DNA of 64,000 nt from Methanothrix thermoacetophila PT (GTDB lineage: Archaea > Halobacteriota > Methanosarcinia > Methanotrichales > Methanotrichaceae): positions 806,001 to 870,000 of the forward strand of contig NC_008553.1 of assembly GCF_000014945.1 (NCBI RefSeq), read 5' to 3'. The position numbers were made by a program, and so were the translations under genes. A model generated the notes under the pieces. It did not search any database. It was not told the origin of the DNA and saw nothing but the letters and a program-made list of their open reading frames with translations. Positions 59,894 through 64,000 of the stretch are shown piece by piece. The first letter of the stretch is position 1; each line of letters begins with the position of its first letter.

Positions 59894-62461
59894 ATGAGCG
59901 AGATCTCCAAGGAGTACAACTTCAAAGAGGTAGAGGAGAAGTGGATTGAGAGGTGGGATCCATCCGTCTATTACTTCGACTGGGGATCGGAGAAGCCGCA
60001 GTACATAATCGATACGCCCCCACCCTATCCCACCGGGAACTTCCATATTGGGAACGCCCTCAACTGGTGCTACATCGACTTCGTGGCCAGGTACAAGCGC
60101 ATGCGTGGCTACAACGTGATGTTTCCTCAGGGATGGGACTGTCATGGCCTTCCGACAGAGGTCAAGGTCGAGGAGACGTATCACATAACAAAGAACCAGG
60201 TACCGAGAGAGGAGTTCCGCAGGCTCTGCGAGGAGATGACCGCTCAGGCGATAGAGAGGATGAGGCGCACGATAACACGCCTCGGGATTTCAACAGACTG
60301 GTCGAACGAGTACATCACGATGAAGCCTGAGTACTACGTGAAGACGCAGCGATCCTTCGTGCAGATGTACGAGAAGGGTATGATATACAGAGAGGATCAC
60401 CCCGTCAACTGGTGCCCGAGATGCGCCACAGCCATAGCATTTGCAGAGGTCGAGTATGACACCAGAACGACAACACTGAACTACATGCGCTTCGAATCTG
60501 ATCATGGCTGCCTGGAGATCGCCACAACGAGACCTGAGCTCCTGCCCGCGTGTGTCGCTGTTGCTGTCAACCCGAACGACGAGCGGCATATCGGATTCGT
60601 CGGGAAGAGTGTGAAGGTCCCTCTATTCGATTACGAGGTCCCTGTCCTCTCAGATCCTGCCGTCGATCCATCATTCGGCACGGGCGTGGTCATGATCTGC
60701 ACGTTCGGCGACAAGCAGGACGTCCGCTGGTGGGTCGAGCACAAACTCCCTCTAAGGCAGGCGATAGATCGGGAGGGGAGGCTGACCGAGATCGCCGGGA
60801 AGTTCGGTGGCATGAGCATCACAGAGGCGAAGAAGGCGATAGTGGATGAGATGCTCTCAAGGGGCATAATCTACAGGCAGGAGCCTCTGGAGCAGAACGT
60901 CGGCCTCTGCTGGAGGTGCAAGACCCCGATAGAGATCCTCTCCGAAAGACAGTGGTTCGTGCGCATATATCCGGATGTGATAATCAAAACCGCAGACGAG
61001 ATCGAGTGGGTGCCGGAGCACATGAAGCTCAGGCTGAAGAACTGGACTGGAACCATGGAGTGGGACTGGTGCATCTCAAGGCAGAGGGTCTTCGCAACGC
61101 CGATACCCGCCTGGTACTGCAAGAGGTGCGGGGAGGTCATGGTCGCCAAGGAGGAGTGGCTTCCGCTTGATCCCACGAAGACGCAGCCTCCGGTGAGCTG
61201 CAGCTGCGGATCGAACGAGTTCGAGCCCGAGGAGGACGTTCTCGACACCTGGATGGACAGCTCGATCTCAGCGCTCCATGTCACAGGCTGGCTGAGCCGA
61301 GAGGATCCAAGGTATCCGGCGCAGCTCCGGCCGCAGGGTCATGATATTATCAGGACGTGGGCATTCTACACAATCCTCCGCTCGATGGCGCTCGTCGGTG
61401 TAAAGCCCTGGGAGACGATACTGATCAACGGCATGGTCCTCGGCGAGGATGGCAGGAAGATGTCAAAGTCGCTGAACAACTTCGTCATCCCTGAGGAGGT
61501 CTTCGAGAAGAACGGAGCTGATGCTCTGAGGCAGTGGGCAGCCCTCGGAGGCTCACCTGGCTCAGACGTGATGTTCCAGTGGAAGGAGATCGTTGCCGCG
61601 AGCAGGTTCCAGCAGAAGCTCTGGTCGATCTACAGGTTTGCAGCCCCGTTCGCTTCTGATACAGATGCACCTTTCACGCAGATCGATCGCTGGCTTCTCG
61701 GCGAGCTGGGCATGCTTGTCTCAAAGGTGACAGATGCGATGGAGGCCTTCCAGTTCGACGAGGCGTTCAGGGCGATACGCGCCTTCACCTGGGAGGTGCT
61801 GGCCGACGATTACATAGAGATCGTGAAGTCCAGGCTGTACGGTCCGGACTCTGATGAGAGGAGGGCTGCACAGGCGACGCTCTACAGGGTGCTGGATGTC
61901 CTCTGCAGGCTCATGGCGCCGTTCATACCCTTCATCACGGAGGAGATATACACCTCGCTCACAGGAAAAAGCGTCCACACCCAGAGCTGGCCCTCCCTGG
62001 AGACGTACACATCCCCTGAGGGGGCTCTGATAAGAGAGATAGCAGCAGCCATAAGGCGATACAAGTCGGAGAGGGGCATGGCGCTGAATGCGCCGCTGTC
62101 GGGCATAGAGATATACACAGAGTTGGAGCTGGAGACGTTCGATCTGAGAGGGGTGGCGAACGCTCCGATACAACTCAGAAAGGGCCAGCCTGAGATCGAG
62201 AGCAGGGCGGTCGCTGTGAAGCCTGTTATGCGCTTCATAGGCCCGAGGTACAAGGATCAAGCTGGGAAGATCATAAAGAAGCTCACATCCATGGATCCGG
62301 CTGATGTGGAGAGGATGCTGGCATCAGGGCGTGTTGAAATCGAAGGAGCGGAGATCACACCTGAGATGGTGGAGATCGTCAGGGAGACGCTCTCAATGGG
62401 AGAGGCTGTCGATGTTCTAAGGCTCGATAGAGCGACGCTGCTGATAAGGAGGAGCTCTTGA
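59894..62461 (+). CDS. valS: Valyl-tRNA synthetase (archaeal type)
   Basis: 855 residues from the ATG at 59894 ([20 protein letters not shown]), preceded by AGGAG; codons before it are not conserved. HIGH motif [11 protein letters not shown], '[20 protein letters not shown]' as in archaeal ValRS, editing region '[20 protein letters not shown]', and KMSKS in [11 protein letters not shown] near residue 520. It charges tRNA-Val. The next gene overlaps its stop. Confidence 0.95.
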   Translation: MSEISKEYNFKEVEEKWIERWDPSVYYFDWGSEKPQYIIDTPPPYPTGNFHIGNALNWCYIDFVARYKRMRGYNVMFPQGWDCHGLPTEVKVEETYHITKNQVPREEFRRLCEEMTAQAIERMRRTITRLGISTDWSNEYITMKPEYYVKTQRSFVQMYEKGMIYREDHPVNWCPRCATAIAFAEVEYDTRTTTLNYMRFESDHGCLEIATTRPELLPACVAVAVNPNDERHIGFVGKSVKVPLFDYEVPVLSDPAVDPSFGTGVVMICTFGDKQDVRWWVEHKLPLRQAIDREGRLTEIAGKFGGMSITEAKKAIVDEMLSRGIIYRQEPLEQNVGLCWRCKTPIEILSERQWFVRIYPDVIIKTADEIEWVPEHMKLRLKNWTGTMEWDWCISRQRVFATPIPAWYCKRCGEVMVAKEEWLPLDPTKTQPPVSCSCGSNEFEPEEDVLDTWMDSSISALHVTGWLSREDPRYPAQLRPQGHDIIRTWAFYTILRSMALVGVKPWETILINGMVLGEDGRKMSKSLNNFVIPEEVFEKNGADALRQWAALGGSPGSDVMFQWKEIVAASRFQQKLWSIYRFAAPFASDTDAPFTQIDRWLLGELGMLVSKVTDAMEAFQFDEAFRAIRAFTWEVLADDYIEIVKSRLYGPDSDERRAAQATLYRVLDVLCRLMAPFIPFITEEIYTSLTGKSVHTQSWPSLETYTSPEGALIREIAAAIRRYKSERGMALNAPLSGIEIYTELELETFDLRGVANAPIQLRKGQPEIESRAVAVKPVMRFIGPRYKDQAGKIIKKLTSMDPADVERMLASGRVEIEGAEITPEMVEIVRETLSMGEAVDVLRLDRATLLIRRSS

Positions 62462-63039
62462 TAGAGGTTGAGGCCAAGGCCAGGGCTCTGGAGGATGCGG
62501 AGGAACGGATCCTGCGGATGGGGGGCGTGCTGGAGGGAGTGGAGAGCCACACGGACATCTACTTCCGCTCCCCGGTTCGCGATTTTGCCTCGACTGATGA
62601 GGCTCTGCGAATAAGGATCAAGGATGATGGCGTCCACCTTACCTACAAAGGTCCGAAGCTGGATTCGGAGACAAAGACCAGGCTCGAGCTGAGCATCAGG
62701 GTGGACGATGCAGCCGCCGCTGAGAAACTGCTCGAGTCTCTTGGGTTCTCGAGATTCGCTGTCGTCAGAAAGAGGAGAGCAAAGTACAGGCTTGGCGATG
62801 CTATCGTAGCGCTGGACGATGTCGATGGACTTGGGAGATTTGTTGAAGTGGAAATATCAGCGGATCACGTCAACCCCAGAGACAGGGCGCGTGTGCTCGA
62901 GATGATCTCCAGTGTTGGCATGGGCAAGCCGATCAGACTGTCGTACCTGGAGCTTCTTGAGATCGCGCGGTCGAGCACCCCCATCACCGCATCTGGCAGC
63001 GCTGATGAAAAGAGCACTCCTGCGAGGTCGGAGCCCTGA
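62458..63039 (+). CDS. CYTH-domain protein (class IV adenylate cyclase / triphosphatase family)
   Basis: 193 residues from a TTG that overlaps the valS stop, with AAGGAGGAG upstream. [14 protein letters not shown] carries the ExExK metal motif; '[20 protein letters not shown]', 'TYKGPKL' and '[16 protein letters not shown]' are the tunnel strands. The family hydrolyses triphosphates such as thiamine triphosphate or cyclises ATP; the archaeal substrate is uncertain. The last 30 residues are a Ser/Thr-rich tail. Translationally coupled to valS. Confidence 0.88.
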   Translation: MIEVEAKARALEDAEERILRMGGVLEGVESHTDIYFRSPVRDFASTDEALRIRIKDDGVHLTYKGPKLDSETKTRLELSIRVDDAAAAEKLLESLGFSRFAVVRKRRAKYRLGDAIVALDDVDGLGRFVEVEISADHVNPRDRARVLEMISSVGMGKPIRLSYLELLEIARSSTPITASGSADEKSTPARSEP

Positions 63040-63173
63040 CTCAGTGATGTGTATTCGGCTTGTGTGATTGCATCAGTGATTTCAGAGCATGAGATTTTGC
63101 GGATGGCATTATGATCGCATGATGGTTCCCGGCAGTCCATCCATTGATATCGCGATCTTTTCCTGAGCGATCG

Positions 63174-63186
63174 CAAATTTAATACT
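63174..63186 (+). promoter_or_regulatory. mtd promoter
   Basis: CAAATTTAATACTC lies about 30 bases before the mtd ATG. Directly upstream, GCGATC occurs twice (63154-63159 and 63168-63173, the second extended to GCGATCGC), a possible operator. Confidence 0.5.
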
Positions 63187-63209
63187 CCACCTCTCCCCTT
63201 CAGACCACC

Positions 63210-64000
63210 ATGTTCAAGATCGGTTTTATCAAGCTCGGAAATATCGCGTCCTCGCTTGTTGTTGATCTCGCGCTGGATGAGATTGCAGAGAGGACCGAGA
63301 TAGAGTCAAAGGTTGTATCTCACGGCCCGAAGATGTCCAGGGGCGAGGGTGAGCGGCTGGCCGAGGAGATGCGCGCCTGGGGTCCGCAGATGGTTGTTGT
63401 TGTGAGCCCGAACGCTGCCACTCCAGGGCCGACAGCTGCAAGAAGCATGCTGAAGGGGATCCCGCTTATCGTCATATCCGACGGGCCCACGAAGAAGGAG
63501 GCAAGGGATGCGATGGAGACAGAGGGCTTCGGTTACATCATCCTGCCGATGGACCCGCTCATAGGGGCGAAGCGCGAGTTCCTGGATCCGGCTGAGATGG
63601 CGATATTCAATGCAGACGCGCTCAAAGTGCTGAGCATATGCGGCGCTGTCAGGCTCGTGCAGGAGGAGATCGACAGGGCGATCGCATCTGTGGCCGCTGG
63701 ATCCCCGCAGCTTCCGCACATACTCGCCACGCCTGAGCTATGCGCAGAGCGCATGGATTTCGCGAATCCATATGCGAGAGCGAAGGCGATCGCCGCGCTC
63801 TACATGGCCCAGACTGCCGCATCCATCGACGCGCAGGCATGCTTCAGGCTCAAGGAGCTCGAGGCGATCGCCCTCGCGGCAGCCGCAGGGCATGAGGTCA
63901 TTCGAGCAGCTGCCAGGCTCGCAGACGAGGCGAGGGAGCTGGAGAAGTCTGGGGACACTGTATCGAGAAAGCCGCATGCGCGGTCGGGCGATCTGCTAGT
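63210..64000 (+). CDS. mtd: F420-dependent methylenetetrahydromethanopterin dehydrogenase (runs off right edge)
   Basis: 263 codons are visible, nearly the whole family length (about 276). It begins MFKIGFIKLGNIASSLVVDL, a hallmark of Mtd, followed by 'SHGPKMSRGEGERLAEEMRA', 'VVSPNAATPGPTAARSMLKG' and 'IILPMDPLIGAKREFLDPAE'. It reduces methenyl- to methylene-H4MPT with F420H2 in the C1 path of methanogenesis, or runs in reverse during oxidation. The transcript is probably nearly leaderless. C-terminus beyond the window. Confidence 0.97.
   Translation, partial: MFKIGFIKLGNIASSLVVDLALDEIAERTEIESKVVSHGPKMSRGEGERLAEEMRAWGPQMVVVVSPNAATPGPTAARSMLKGIPLIVISDGPTKKEARDAMETEGFGYIILPMDPLIGAKREFLDPAEMAIFNADALKVLSICGAVRLVQEEIDRAIASVAAGSPQLPHILATPELCAERMDFANPYARAKAIAALYMAQTAASIDAQACFRLKELEAIALAAAAGHEVIRAAARLADEARELEKSGDTVSRKPHARSGDLL

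Overview
The window is chromosomal DNA of a methanogenic euryarchaeon. Evidence: F420-dependent methylene-H4MPT dehydrogenase (mtd) at the right edge, a methanogenesis-marker-9 protein with two CCxxxKPC-type motifs, a group II chaperonin (thermosome), class I lysyl-tRNA synthetase, archaeal-type leucyl- and valyl-tRNA synthetases, Hel308 and Lhr helicases, an archaeal 16S rRNA 3' end, an intron-bearing tRNA-Cys, and TATA-box promoters with partly leaderless genes. My best guess from memory is Methanothrix (Methanosaeta), close to M. thermophila; I could not verify this.

Layout. 1-3816: 5' part of a giant secreted DUF11/CARDB-type repeat protein (minus), running off the left edge. 4.4-6.9 kb: methanogenesis marker 9, a CitG-like protein and a DUF447 flavoprotein. 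7.3-8.9 kb: thermosome. 9.4-13.5 kb: two overlapping membrane von Willebrand A proteins. 13.9-15.4 kb: LysRS-I. 15.8-17.7 kb: FmdE-like protein plus a Znu-type metal ABC transporter without its binding protein. 17.7-21.4 kb: decayed region with a pseudogene, an alcohol dehydrogenase and many small mobile elements. 21.4-26.7 kb: Lhr helicase, RNase HII, class V aminotransferase, CMD/AhpD-like protein. 26.87 kb: tRNA-Leu. 27-34.9 kb: flavoproteins, a family-5 solute-binding protein, a NosD-like beta-helix protein, an aconitase-family large subunit and a PHP hydrolase. 35-38.9 kb: a minus-strand cofactor cluster (pyruvate carboxylase A, biotin ligase, JAMM protein, FAD synthetase-like, CoaD). 39.2-44.4 kb: rRNA operon in the order 16S, tRNA-Ala, 23S, tRNA-Cys, 5S. 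45.1-50.4 kb: trehalose operon (OtsA-OtsB fusion, DUF5752, TreT-like) with a duplicated, broken otsA 5' fragment beside it. 50.5-59.8 kb: Hel308, LL-diaminopimelate aminotransferase, LeuRS, DJ-1/PfpI, a winged-helix regulator, Hsp20, Tsr3. 59.9-64 kb: ValRS, a CYTH protein, mtd.

The most interesting material is non-coding. Three families of about 90-124 bp elements with terminal inverted repeats and mostly recognisable 8-bp target duplications are scattered through the window, one nested in another. The thermosome and Hsp20 promoters share a 16-bp motif (15/16 identical) overlapping the TATA box. The trehalose operon and an FMN-binding protein gene share a pair of GCCGAATC sites at nearly the same distance upstream of TATA.
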